From the IMG/VR virus record IMGVR_UViG_3300031999_000042, positions 1-48,063 of that record: a stretch of 48,063 bases of DNA; one strand, 5' to 3'. Positions within the stretch are counted from its first letter, which is position 1. Each line of letters opens with the position of its first letter. Made by a program: the position numbers and the translations under genes. The notes below the pieces were generated by a model, which saw only the letters and a list, made by a program, of their open reading frames with translations, was not told the origin of the DNA and made no database searches. The stretch is from a virus. Of this stretch, positions 20,116 through 27,953 are shown piece by piece.

Positions 20116-20319
20116 ATGATGGACGACCAGATTCTATCACTAATCCAGCAAGTAATTGACCGCTTACCATTAGGCGAGCCACATCGGGTCTGTGTCTTCT
20201 GCTTAGCTAACAGAGCGCCCAAATACGATGAGGTCACGTGCGGTTGGATACACCGATTTGGAATCGCAGGGCAGGCGATTGGGTGCAGAAGCAAGACTGG
20301 ATGTGTATTTCAGCTATAA
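20116..20319 (+). CDS. Small protein with CVFC pair
   Basis: This 67-aa protein starts at a tandem ATG after AGGGCAGGA. A helical N-terminus (MMDDQILSLIQQVIDRL) is followed by VCVFCLANRAPKYDE and further cysteines (TCGWIH, GCRSKTGC), so zinc binding is likely. It follows R3 directly. Function unknown. Confidence 0.6.
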   Translation: MMDDQILSLIQQVIDRLPLGEPHRVCVFCLANRAPKYDEVTCGWIHRFGIAGQAIGCRSKTGCVFQL

Positions 20320-20350
20320 AACTCCCAGTGAGGCACGGCAGGAGGGAACC

Positions 20351-20620
20351 ATGAAGCGCAAGGCGAAGAGATGGTGTGTGTGGGCAAGGTTTCAATGGCC
20401 TGCACCTAACACTTGGGTGCTTATCTGTACCTTCGAGAACCCCAACAGGAGCTACTCAGCCCGAGAATTGGCAACGGGATTTGTCGTTGAACGAAAATTA
20501 GTGCCAAATCTGGCGTTGTCCAGTTCTAGTTCTGGTCTTCAGATAATGCCGGGTTGGAAGCGAGACAGTTTTAGGATACTTCCCGAAGGCCAGCGGCCCA
20601 AGGCGAGGAGGAAACGGTGA
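20351..20620 (+). CDS. Small basic hypothetical protein
   Basis: This 89-aa protein starts at ATG 20351 after GGAGGGAACC. It is basic, beginning MKRKAKRWCVWARFQW, with a beta-rich middle and a Lys/Arg tail. The next gene begins with the similar MKRKKI-like VKRKKI, and both use GAGGGAACC or GAGGAGG ribosome sites, hinting at local duplication. No family. Confidence 0.55.
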   Translation: MKRKAKRWCVWARFQWPAPNTWVLICTFENPNRSYSARELATGFVVERKLVPNLALSSSSSGLQIMPGWKRDSFRILPEGQRPKARRKR

Positions 20621-20781
20621 AGCGCAAAAAGATATGCGGTCTTGACTACCTTGAGCAGCGTCCTGAAAAGTACGTGGCTGATGAGAGACTTTGGCATCTG
20701 CGCTGCGCCATTGTGGACATCACAAGGATGCTTCGTGAACTCGCCGCCGCCAAACCGATCCCGAAACGGAGGGAACCATGA
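20617..20781 (+). CDS. Small protein (54 aa), GTG start
   Basis: It starts at GTG 20617 in a 4-nt overlap (GTGA), with GGCGAGGAGG upstream, and ends in an ATGA overlap with the next gene. The product VKRKKICGLDYLEQ is basic then helical (HLRCAIVDITRMLREL). Both overlaps are typical of coupled genes. Function unknown. Confidence 0.55.
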   Translation: MKRKKICGLDYLEQRPEKYVADERLWHLRCAIVDITRMLRELAAAKPIPKRREP

Positions 20782-21734
20782 GCGACGACCGTTGTCCTGA
20801 ACACGACTGCGACATCGCGGTGTGCTTTGAGGAGCATAACATGAAAGGCGAGGAGGAAAGCATGACTGAGTTGGAACTTGAGCATCTGAGCCAAAAGAGA
20901 CTCAACTACAGTGCCCTCATTTGTATGAAAGTAGCCGAGGAGATTCGTCATCTGCGCGAGGAAATCGCCTCCCTCAAGACCGAAGCCGAGCGCGACAAGA
21001 GCGCAGCACGGCTGGCGTTTGACACTCTAGCGGAGGAACGCGACCACCTCAGGGCCGAGCGCGAGCGACACATCGAAGCGGCGGCCCACAAGGAACTCGA
21101 CTGGTTTGCCGAGAAGCGCCGTGCGGATTTGCTTGAGGCGAAGTGCGCGGAGTTATGGCAACTTCTGGAGACTGTCAAATATCGGATTGACTTGCCCGCT
21201 CCGAATATCAGTGGGTCGAATGGTCTGCGGAAACTATTGGAGACGCTTCCCAACAACCCCGGCCAACTGCTGCTCGACCGGCTGCGTCGGGCGGATTTGC
21301 TTGAGGCGAAGTGCGCGGAGATGGCATCAGTTCTTCGGAGGACTCGCCACCGTCTGCTTGTGATGGTAGAGGCGGACGGCGAAGATGCTTTGTACGCAGA
21401 TGAAATTAAGGCCGTTGATGCCACCCTTAAGGACAACCCCGGCCAACCGCTGCTCGAACGGCTGGCTTGGCTAGAATCTCAGAATCGAAAACAACTCGAC
21501 TATTCAATCGCCCTGCAACGGCTAGTCGAGCATATTTGCCATGTCGGTTCCATTCCAGAGGAAATAGCAAAAGACTGTCCGCATCATGCAGAGATGGCTA
21601 GGAAGCACTTGAAGTGGCTGGAGAAGCTGGAGCGGGTGCGGGAACATGCAGCAATGAGTTTCAAGAGGCCGTTTTACAAGCCAGACATGGAATTGGGAAA
21701 AGCCCTTGCCGCCTGCAAGGAGGTGAAGCCGTGA
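20778..21734 (+). CDS. Coiled-coil protein with internal repeats
   Basis: This 318-aa protein is almost wholly helical and charged with long heptad-like stretches. RRADLLEAKCAE occurs at about 114 and 170, and a second motif (NNPGQLLLDRL, DNPGQPLLERL) follows each repeat. The DNA has a 30-bp exact direct repeat (around 21122 and 21292), so the duplication is recent. A second start at ATG 20862 has an even stronger AGGCGAGGAGG site, so a shorter 290-aa form is likely as well. No function known. Confidence 0.7.
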   Translation: MSDDRCPEHDCDIAVCFEEHNMKGEEESMTELELEHLSQKRLNYSALICMKVAEEIRHLREEIASLKTEAERDKSAARLAFDTLAEERDHLRAERERHIEAAAHKELDWFAEKRRADLLEAKCAELWQLLETVKYRIDLPAPNISGSNGLRKLLETLPNNPGQLLLDRLRRADLLEAKCAEMASVLRRTRHRLLVMVEADGEDALYADEIKAVDATLKDNPGQPLLERLAWLESQNRKQLDYSIALQRLVEHICHVGSIPEEIAKDCPHHAEMARKHLKWLEKLERVREHAAMSFKRPFYKPDMELGKALAACKEVKP

Positions 21735-22138
21735 GCCTGCGAGATGAATGCCTTGCTGTGTTTCACTCTGTGGGAAGAGTTCCCGGCGACTTTGCCCTGC
21801 TCTGGAATTGGATAGAACAGAAGCTCACCGAAGCGCGGGCGGAGATGGTCGAGCGGTGCACGATGGCCTGTCAGTTAGATGCACGATTGATAGACGACGC
21901 CTCACTACGCAGAGGTTATCTGATGGGCTGTGCGGACGCTAAAGCTAAAGTTTACGCCCTCTCACCCGACCCGCACGCGAGAGAGCGCTGGGAGTTGGAG
22001 GCAAGGCGGGAAGTGTGGAAACTCGTGAAGATTCTAGTCAACCGAGAGAGCTTCCTGTCCGTAGATAGCAAGGCCGAAGCCGAGATCGCCGACCTTGAGC
22101 GCCAGCTCGCCGCGCTGCCGAAGGGGGCTAGACAATAA
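21731..22138 (+). CDS. Hypothetical helical protein, GTG start
   Basis: This 135-aa protein starts at GTG 21731, overlapping the previous stop, after AAGGAGGTGAAGCC. It is helical with segments VGRVPGDFALLWNWIEQKL and ERWELEARREVWKLVKIL. The C-terminus (AEAEIADLERQLAAL) is coiled-coil-like, as in the preceding protein, and the two may interact. No family recognised. Confidence 0.55.
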   Translation: MSLRDECLAVFHSVGRVPGDFALLWNWIEQKLTEARAEMVERCTMACQLDARLIDDASLRRGYLMGCADAKAKVYALSPDPHARERWELEARREVWKLVKILVNRESFLSVDSKAEAEIADLERQLAALPKGARQ

Positions 22139-22329
22139 TGGACTTTTCTGACCGGTTCATCTACCTAATAGGACTCTTCACCGTAATCATCTTCTGCATC
22201 TTTGGCATCATCAGCGCCGCAAGGTTCCTGCTGATTTGTTTTTACAGGAACTACCGTGACGTGGCTACGGAAGCCGAGGTTTCAGACCCGGAGAATGTAA
22301 AACAATGGCATCCGATGAACGAACGGTAA
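22138..22329 (+). CDS. Single-pass membrane protein (63 aa)
   Basis: About residues 7-34 are strongly hydrophobic (FIYLIGLFTVIIFCIFGI), followed by a polar cytoplasmic tail. It shares one base with the previous stop and overlaps the methyltransferase gene by 25 nt. It may be a membrane-linked partner or an exclusion factor. Function unknown. Confidence 0.6.
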   Translation: MDFSDRFIYLIGLFTVIIFCIFGIISAARFLLICFYRNYRDVATEAEVSDPENVKQWHPMNER

Positions 22330-23603
22330 ACATTTCCGACGTAGTTGTCTCCGACCGCATCCGCGCTGACCTCGGCGACATCGACTGGCTGTGTAACTCC
22401 ATTAAAGAGTACGGTATTATCGAGCCGGTAGTTCTGTCGGTCGAGGTGGACTCCAAGCGCGTTCTACTGATTGCCGGCCGCCGCCGCTTATCCGCACTTG
22501 AGCGCCTCGGCCGCACGGAACTACGCCATGGTATTGAATTTATCTGGCGCGGTGAGGAAAGCCCCTTGCGGCGCAAAGCGGTTGAGCTTGAGGAGAACCT
22601 CCGCCGGAAGGACTTGACTTGGGTGGAGATTGTCACAGGCAAGCAGCAGTTGTTGGATTTGATGCAATCCATCCATGGCGCCGCTGAGATTGGCGGTCGC
22701 ACCCGCGCCGAACGCGCTGCGGGCGAAAGCCAAGGCTTCGGCATCAACAAGCTAGCCGCGATGCTCGGCGAGAGCCCTGCTCTAACCAGCAAAGACCTCG
22801 ACGTTGCCAGGGCGTTGGCTATCTTGCCTGACCTAGCAAACGCTGAGACCAAAGAGTCTGCGATTCGCCGGGCGTCAATAATCGTAGCGGTGGCCCAGAT
22901 GCGGCAATCGGCGAAAGCAGCCCCGCCGGGCGAGAAACTCTGGACTTTGTATGAAGGAGATTTTCGTGATAACATATCTAAAATCCCTGGCGACTCGGTT
23001 GACCTTGTTTATACGGACCAGCCATTTGCTGTGGGTCTTGACAAGATGTCCAAGCACGCAGGGGGTGTTGTTAGCTATTCCGATGAAAAACCCGACATGG
23101 TGGCATGTCTTCCTGATGTGGCGAGGGAAGCATTTCGTATCCTACGCGGAGACAGGTTCGCCGTTTTCTTCTTTGGGTTTAACTATTACACCAGACTTGT
23201 ACTGCATCTATTACAAGCCGGGTTCACGGTTAATCCGGTCCCTGTCATCTGGTTCAAGCACACTCGTTCCACCGAAAACCCCAACACCCGCTACGCCAAC
23301 GCCTACGATCCAGCAATCGTAGCGATGAAAGGCTCGCCGGTGTTTATCCGCCCGGGCCAAGCCAACGTCATTGACATGCCGGCGGTGACGCCAAGCGAAC
23401 GAATCCAAATCGCACAGCAGCCGGTGGCGCTCGTTGAGAAATTCATCCGTGACATGGTCGCGCCTGGCGCTTTGGTCGTTGACCTGATGGCCGGCAGCGG
23501 GACTACTGGGGTGGCGGCATTGCAATGCAAGTGCCGGGTTATCCTGTTCGAGCGTGAGCCGGCGGCTTGCGCGGTAATCAAAGCGAGGCTAGGTGCCCTA
23601 TGA
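22305..23603 (+). CDS. ParB-like domain fused to DNA methyltransferase
   Basis: This 432-aa fusion has an N-terminal ParB/sulfiredoxin-like domain (GRRRLSALERLG at 58-69, ELEENLRR at 94-101). The C-terminal methyltransferase has motif IV TDQPF at 237-241 and SAM-binding DLMAGSGTTG at 393-402, the beta-class order (IV before I). Motif IV normally reads DPPY/F; Gln in place of the first Pro is unusual and may alter base choice or activity. Such fusions are common in phages and modify phage DNA. It probably protects the genome from host restriction. Confidence 0.85.
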   Translation: MASDERTVNISDVVVSDRIRADLGDIDWLCNSIKEYGIIEPVVLSVEVDSKRVLLIAGRRRLSALERLGRTELRHGIEFIWRGEESPLRRKAVELEENLRRKDLTWVEIVTGKQQLLDLMQSIHGAAEIGGRTRAERAAGESQGFGINKLAAMLGESPALTSKDLDVARALAILPDLANAETKESAIRRASIIVAVAQMRQSAKAAPPGEKLWTLYEGDFRDNISKIPGDSVDLVYTDQPFAVGLDKMSKHAGGVVSYSDEKPDMVACLPDVAREAFRILRGDRFAVFFFGFNYYTRLVLHLLQAGFTVNPVPVIWFKHTRSTENPNTRYANAYDPAIVAMKGSPVFIRPGQANVIDMPAVTPSERIQIAQQPVALVEKFIRDMVAPGALVVDLMAGSGTTGVAALQCKCRVILFEREPAACAVIKARLGAL

Positions 23604-23827
23604 TTCCACACCACAAACTCGAGGATGTACGGCGGATAGCGGGTGAACTCCAGGGCCCCAACCTCGACTTCAAGGCCGAAGAGCTTATCAACGAGATACT
23701 GGGGGTTTTATTTGGGCGCAGCTACGGAGAGATTAAAGAAGCTCTGCGAGGAGCGGAACCTCCGGTACGTCGGGACGCGGGGCAATACCCACAGTCTGGT
23801 CTGCGTAGTCGGCGAAGCTCCGGGTGA
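23600..23827 (+). CDS. Short protein overlapping the UDG gene, possibly its frame-shifted N-terminus
   Basis: This 75-aa frame starts in an ATGA overlap with the methyltransferase gene. Its first 45 residues (KLEDVRRIAGELQG, FKAEELINEILGVLF) look like real helical protein. The last 30 are Pro/Arg/Ser-rich and look like out-of-frame sequence. The downstream UDG frame becomes protein-like exactly where this one ceases to be, around 23700-23745, near GGGGGTTTTA. A +1 shift there (programmed, or an indel or sequence error) would fuse the two. Confidence 0.45.
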   Translation: MIPHHKLEDVRRIAGELQGPNLDFKAEELINEILGVLFGRSYGEIKEALRGAEPPVRRDAGQYPQSGLRSRRSSG

Positions 23828-24845
23828 GGTCGAGGAAAGACTTGGATTCCCATTCACCGGCCCATCGGGCCAAGAGCAAGACCGGATGCTCAGCGAAGCT
23901 GGCTTGACCGACTGCTGGTTTACCAATTGCTACAAGTGTCGGCCGCCGGACAATGACCTAGCGAAGCTGCCGGGGCTAGGGATTCCACTTGAAGCCTACG
24001 AGGACCAACTTTGGGAGGAACTCAATGAAACAAGACCAACGCTCATTATTGCTGCTGGTGCTACTGCTCTTGGCCTTCTTGGCGGCCCTGCTACTTGCGG
24101 CCGAGCTGGCCCACAGATTACTAAGTGGCGTGGAAGCCTCCTCACTTGTAGCAGGCTTGGGCATCAGCATTTTGTTATTCCTATTTCTCATCCAGCCTTT
24201 GTGCTCCGCGAGTGGTCCGAACGGGACATCTCCATCTTCGTCCTCCGGAAAGTCCGGGAAGAACTAAACTACTTCCTCGCCAACGGCAAGCTCCAACCCT
24301 TGCCCGAGCGCCAGCTTATCATCGAACCAACGTTCGATGATGCGTTTGCGTTCTTGAACGAAATCGCCGAAAAGAAAACACGGGTGTCGGTGGATATTGA
24401 AATGTTATTTCGGAGGTTTCCATACACTGTGGCTCTCGCCACAAGCCCCAGCGTAGCTATGAGTATTGGGTTTGGGGATTATGAGGGGGAGCATGGAGCG
24501 AAGCTGTGGAGGTTGCTTGACAGAATCTTCCGCAATAATAACCAGATTGGGCAGAACTACCTTGGCTTCGATAGCCATTGGCTGGAGACTTTGGGCTTTC
24601 GTGTGAACACTGGGTTGGTAGATGATACGATGGTAGCGCATCACGTCCTGTGGCCGGAGCTTCCGCATAAGCTGGAGTTCCTGGCGATGCAGTTTACCCG
24701 CGAACCCTTCTGGAAAGACGAAGGGAGGCGGTGGACACCAAAAGACGGAAAGAGTAAGTTGATGAAATACAATGCCAAGGATGCAGCAGTGACCTATGAG
24801 GTGTTTCTGAAAGAACTGGAGGAACTCAATTTTCCAAAGCCTTAG
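23643..24845 (+). CDS. Uracil-DNA glycosylase-like domain fused to DEDD 3'-5' exonuclease
   Basis: The 400-aa frame has a family-4-type UDG domain: VVGEAPGEVEERLGFPFTGP (55-74), NCYKCRPPDN (95-104) and ISHPAF (181-186). The proofreading exonuclease follows: VDIEM (Asp251, Glu253), NYLGFD (305-310), VDDTM (326-330) and YNAKDAA (376-382). The true start is unclear: the ATG at 23643 has no ribosome site and the first 28 residues look non-natural, so the start is either TTG near 23712 or a shift from the preceding frame. The family-A polymerase domain follows in +1 frame with no ribosome site. UDG-exo-pol may be one protein. Confidence 0.8.
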   Translation: MNSRAPTSTSRPKSLSTRYWGFYLGAATERLKKLCEERNLRYVGTRGNTHSLVCVVGEAPGEVEERLGFPFTGPSGQEQDRMLSEAGLTDCWFTNCYKCRPPDNDLAKLPGLGIPLEAYEDQLWEELNETRPTLIIAAGATALGLLGGPATCGRAGPQITKWRGSLLTCSRLGHQHFVIPISHPAFVLREWSERDISIFVLRKVREELNYFLANGKLQPLPERQLIIEPTFDDAFAFLNEIAEKKTRVSVDIEMLFRRFPYTVALATSPSVAMSIGFGDYEGEHGAKLWRLLDRIFRNNNQIGQNYLGFDSHWLETLGFRVNTGLVDDTMVAHHVLWPELPHKLEFLAMQFTREPFWKDEGRRWTPKDGKSKLMKYNAKDAAVTYEVFLKELEELNFPKP

Positions 24846-24848
24846 CAG
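24840..24848 (+). other. Candidate +1 frameshift site between exonuclease and polymerase frames
   Basis: The exonuclease frame ends CCA-AAG-CCT-TAG-CAG. A +1 slip of the P-site at CCT-TAG would read on as Ser-Ser-Phe-Tyr-Thr-Asp-Tyr-Glu-Met-Pro-Leu, a natural PolA exo-pol junction. A stop codon in the A-site after a slippery Pro codon is a known +1 pattern. The open polymerase frame begins at 24811, and the first ATG (24868) has no Shine-Dalgarno. Confidence 0.45.
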
Positions 24849-24867
24849 CTTCTACACCGACTATGAA

Positions 24868-26217
24868 ATGCCGCTTGCTCGCGCCTTCTTCGAGATTGAG
24901 AAGCGCGGCGTCGCCGTAGACCCAGCGAAGCTGGATGAGCTACGACGGTACGTGAACGCGGAGCTTGCCAAAAGCTGTGCTGCCGCAAGCGGGGTTATTG
25001 GCAGAGCCGTTGCTCCAAGCACCGCTGAGGCTGTCGCTCTTGGCGAGGGCACGCTCAACCTTGGTTCTCCAGCGCAACTGCTGGTAGAGTTCAAGCGGCT
25101 AGGACTGAAAGTCCCAAGGAGCAGGAAGACCGGGAAGGAATCAACTGGTGAGGACCAACTCAATACCATGTTCGCCGAAACCGGCCATGCCTTCCTCCGG
25201 GAAATCCTGCGCGTGCGCGAGCTTAGCAAGGTTCTCGGAACTTATGTCAACGCGAAGCTGGCTAACAATATCCTATACGGCTCGTTTGTGGTAACCGGAA
25301 CAAAGGGCGGTCGCCGCTCTTCAAGGAAGAGCTTCCTTGGTCTTGGGACAGACCTACAAAACCTACCAAAGCATTCCGACCTTGGCAGGATGTTCCGTAG
25401 GTGCATCGTGGCCCGGCCTGGAAAGATATTCGTTGCCGGTGATCAAGACCAAGCAGAGGACTGGATTGTCCAAGCAATAATCGCTGATAACTCCGGCGAC
25501 ACCTCCGGTCTTGACGAGCTTCGCGCGGGTGTTGATAGGCACCAAAAGCTGGCCTCGCTTATCTTCTCACGTCCAGCCGACGAATGCGGAAAAGGAACAC
25601 CGTTCCGCTTCTATGGTAAGAAAACGCGCCATGCTGGCAACTATGGCATGGCCGGTAACAGGCTTTCGGCGGAACTCGCAAAAGAGGGGTTCCATATCAA
25701 CAAGCAGCAATGCGAGTTCTTCCTGGCAAAGTTCCACGAGTCCGAACCTTCGATAAGGGGGGTTTTCCAACGATATGTTGAACGAGAAATCTCGACGAAA
25801 AGGTTTCTGCGAACTCCTTTCGGAAGAGAACGATGCTTCTTCGGATGCCGTCCGTACGGTGACAACTCTTCCATCTTCCGAGACGCTTATTCATACACTC
25901 CTCAAAGCACTGTGGGTGACAACACGGGTCTGGCTATCCTTTACTTTGAGGGCTCCTGTCCGGGCCTTGTGGTCATGGATTTGCATGACGAGGTTGTGCT
26001 TGAGGTTCCTGATTCGGTCAGTGCAGTTATCCCAGCGGCGGACCAACTCCGCAAAGCCTTCGACCGAGAAATCAGATTTCCCAACGGAACTACAATCGTG
26101 ATACCAACACAGTTCAAGCTCGGCTACAACCTGAGGGACATGGCCGAATGCGGCAGATACAACGAAGCTGGATTACTGCGTACCTACAATACGTTGAACC
26201 AATTGCCGAGAGCCTAA
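24868..26217 (+). CDS. polA: Family A DNA polymerase, polymerase domain
   Basis: This 449-aa polymerase domain makes phage DNA. Motif A is FVAGDQDQAEDW (188-199, catalytic Asp192), motif B KKTRHAGNYGMAGNRL (251-266), and motif C LHDEVV (372-377, Asp374). The thumb region lies at residues 1-130. No exonuclease is present here; it is encoded immediately upstream in the +1-offset frame. It ends in a 70-bp overlap with the next ATPase gene. Phage PolA proteins are usually one chain, so either a split enzyme or a frameshift product is expected. The symbol follows the general family. Confidence 0.88.
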   Translation: MPLARAFFEIEKRGVAVDPAKLDELRRYVNAELAKSCAAASGVIGRAVAPSTAEAVALGEGTLNLGSPAQLLVEFKRLGLKVPRSRKTGKESTGEDQLNTMFAETGHAFLREILRVRELSKVLGTYVNAKLANNILYGSFVVTGTKGGRRSSRKSFLGLGTDLQNLPKHSDLGRMFRRCIVARPGKIFVAGDQDQAEDWIVQAIIADNSGDTSGLDELRAGVDRHQKLASLIFSRPADECGKGTPFRFYGKKTRHAGNYGMAGNRLSAELAKEGFHINKQQCEFFLAKFHESEPSIRGVFQRYVEREISTKRFLRTPFGRERCFFGCRPYGDNSSIFRDAYSYTPQSTVGDNTGLAILYFEGSCPGLVVMDLHDEVVLEVPDSVSAVIPAADQLRKAFDREIRFPNGTTIVIPTQFKLGYNLRDMAECGRYNEAGLLRTYNTLNQLPRA

Positions 26218-27344
26218 GGAGTTTCCACTTTTGGTCTGCGGCGACGATTATAGCAGCGACTTTGAAGCGGCATGTGTGGGTTGACAGGGGCTCGTGGAAG
26301 CTATTCCCTAACATCTACACCGTCCTCGTTGCGGCTCCAGGTGGTGGCAAAGGCGGGGCGATGAACCCGGCCGTAGAGATTGCAAAGGCGGCCGGTACTG
26401 TCAATCTCCTCAGCGACCGGCTGACGATGCCTTATGTCCTAGAGAAGCTGTCAAAGGGGTTCCAAGCGCACTCCGTAACCGCGACCGGCGGCGTCGCCTT
26501 CGGCACCGACGCATCGGCGTTGTTATACGCTCCAGAGCTTTCAGTCTTCATAAGATACCCTGATGAATACCTCCCCGACCTATCAAATCTGTGGGACGCT
26601 AGAGAGGGTGATTACCCGTACTGCACCCGCGGCAAAGGAGAGTTTATGATTCGGTCACCTTCGGTGACTATACTTGCCGGCTCGGCGCCAGCTTGGCTAG
26701 TGCGCTCGATTCCATCAAACGCGATTGGCGGCGGATTCACACGGAGGCTAAACTGCGTCTATGGCAGGGAGCAAAAGAACTTCATGCCGTGGCCGGTGCT
26801 GCTGCCAAACGACCCGGCGAAGGATGCCCTCATTGACGGCCTACGGCACATCTCAGCGAATCTGAACGGCGAATTTACATTCGAGGACAGCGCCAAGCCG
26901 GTCTTTGAAAAGTGCCACTCAGAGTCCAAGTCCAACGAGTTCGACGACGAGGCAACGTCGGTTTACAAAACCTCAAAGTGGGTACACGCAACGAAGTTGG
27001 CGATGTCGCTTAGCGCCGCTAAAAGCGACAGCAGGAAAATCAGTAAGGAAGACTTCGAGCTTGCGTTGGAGAAAACTGAAGAAGTCATAACCGACCTAGC
27101 CTTGGTGTTCCGCGCCAGCGGCGAGAGTGACCTGGTCGAGGTGGCGGACAAAGTCCTCCGTTTTGTTGAAATCCGAGGCTACGCCTCGCGTGCGGAGATT
27201 ATGCACCACCTTTGGCGGGATATCGGCTCTACCGAAAACATGAGCATAATCTTGGCAACGCTCCATGAAGGTGGGCTCGTAACTGAGTACCAACAGGGAA
27301 ATAAAACGCTCTACAAGACAGTTCCAACAAGGAGTAAGCCATGA
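26148..27344 (+). CDS. DUF3987-type replication ATPase (primase/helicase-associated)
   Basis: This 398-aa protein begins RSWITAYLQYVEPIAESLRS and has HFWSAATIIAATLKRHVWVD and the P-loop VAAPGGGKGG (61-70), both typical of DUF3987-like phage replication proteins. A mid-region carries STNA-like IPSNAIGGGFTRR and the C-terminal part has a winged-helix-like segment (SRAEIMHHLWRDIGS). It probably unwinds or loads at the fork with the polymerase. The 70-bp overlap with the polymerase gene suggests coupled translation. Confidence 0.8.
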   Translation: MRQIQRSWITAYLQYVEPIAESLRSFHFWSAATIIAATLKRHVWVDRGSWKLFPNIYTVLVAAPGGGKGGAMNPAVEIAKAAGTVNLLSDRLTMPYVLEKLSKGFQAHSVTATGGVAFGTDASALLYAPELSVFIRYPDEYLPDLSNLWDAREGDYPYCTRGKGEFMIRSPSVTILAGSAPAWLVRSIPSNAIGGGFTRRLNCVYGREQKNFMPWPVLLPNDPAKDALIDGLRHISANLNGEFTFEDSAKPVFEKCHSESKSNEFDDEATSVYKTSKWVHATKLAMSLSAAKSDSRKISKEDFELALEKTEEVITDLALVFRASGESDLVEVADKVLRFVEIRGYASRAEIMHHLWRDIGSTENMSIILATLHEGGLVTEYQQGNKTLYKTVPTRSKP

Positions 27345-27640
27345 CCGAAAATTTTTTGCTGCCGACCTCCGGTCGCGTGATTGTCCAGGAGGATCCCTTC
27401 AAGTATGAGGGCTTGATTAAGATACCAGACACCGCCAAGCGCCGCCCAACGACTGGCGTTGTCGTCGCCGTCGGCAAATACATAGACGAAGTCGCCGTTG
27501 GCGACCGCGTCGTGTTTGCCCAGATGAGTGGCACACTGATTCAGTTCAAAGACCAACCGGCGTTCCGTGTGCTGGTGCAGGATGAAATTCTGGCAAAGGT
27601 GGTTGGGGAAAGCCTTGAGTTGGAAGGGACTGTTGCATGA
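27341..27640 (+). CDS. GroES-like co-chaperonin
   Basis: This 99-aa protein has the Cpn10 layout: GRVIVQEDPFKYEGLIKIPD at the start, GVVVAVGKYI, VAVGDRVVFAQMSGT and a final RVLVQDEILAKV. Like gp31 of T4 it would replace host GroES to cap GroEL so that the large capsid protein can fold. It overlaps the previous gene by 4 nt. It is the only GroES-type gene here, with no GroEL. Confidence 0.85.
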   Translation: MTENFLLPTSGRVIVQEDPFKYEGLIKIPDTAKRRPTTGVVVAVGKYIDEVAVGDRVVFAQMSGTLIQFKDQPAFRVLVQDEILAKVVGESLELEGTVA

Positions 27641-27648
27641 GGTGAACT

Positions 27649-27861
27649 ATGGCGTTGTTCTATTGGAGGGGTGAGGAGACTGGAAACCCCTCAGTGGCCG
27701 CTATTTGTACTAACTGCGGCAAGATGGTATTAGCGTCAATCAAAGAAGCAATGCACAGCGGTATGTGGCGAAGGAGTGACGGCGTTTGGCACATGGTCTG
27801 CCAATTTGGCCGGAACGTACTAAGGTGGCGCATTGTCATTACCATCTTCCGCAAAGGCTAA
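27649..27861 (+). CDS. Small CxxC protein, last rightward gene
   Basis: This 70-aa protein starts at ATG 27649 after GAGGTGA. ICTNCG gives one zinc half-site, plus a His and Cys at GVWHMVC. It is a basic, Trp-rich protein and ends near the convergent region. A frame on the opposite strand is open here too, so it is moderately supported. Confidence 0.55.
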   Translation: MALFYWRGEETGNPSVAAICTNCGKMVLASIKEAMHSGMWRRSDGVWHMVCQFGRNVLRWRIVITIFRKG

Positions 27862-27902
27862 GGCAGGAGCCGCCGACCATGCCACATGGCATTCCGGGGG
27901 TT

Positions 27903-27920
27903 TTCGGTCAAGAGACCGAA
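27903..27920. terminator. Hairpin between the converging arms
   Basis: TTCGGTC-AAGA-GACCGAA is a perfect 7-bp stem with a 4-nt loop, placed between the last rightward gene (ends 27861) and the last leftward gene (ends 27954). No long T tract follows on either strand, so it is only a possible bidirectional terminator. Confidence 0.4.
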
Positions 27921-27953
27921 GGTGCCAGGGCTGGCCAGCGGCCCTTACCAAAG

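Noticed and set aside
27903-27920. Strong bidirectional terminator
   Set aside because: The stem is perfect but no U tract follows on either strand, so I list it only as a candidate.
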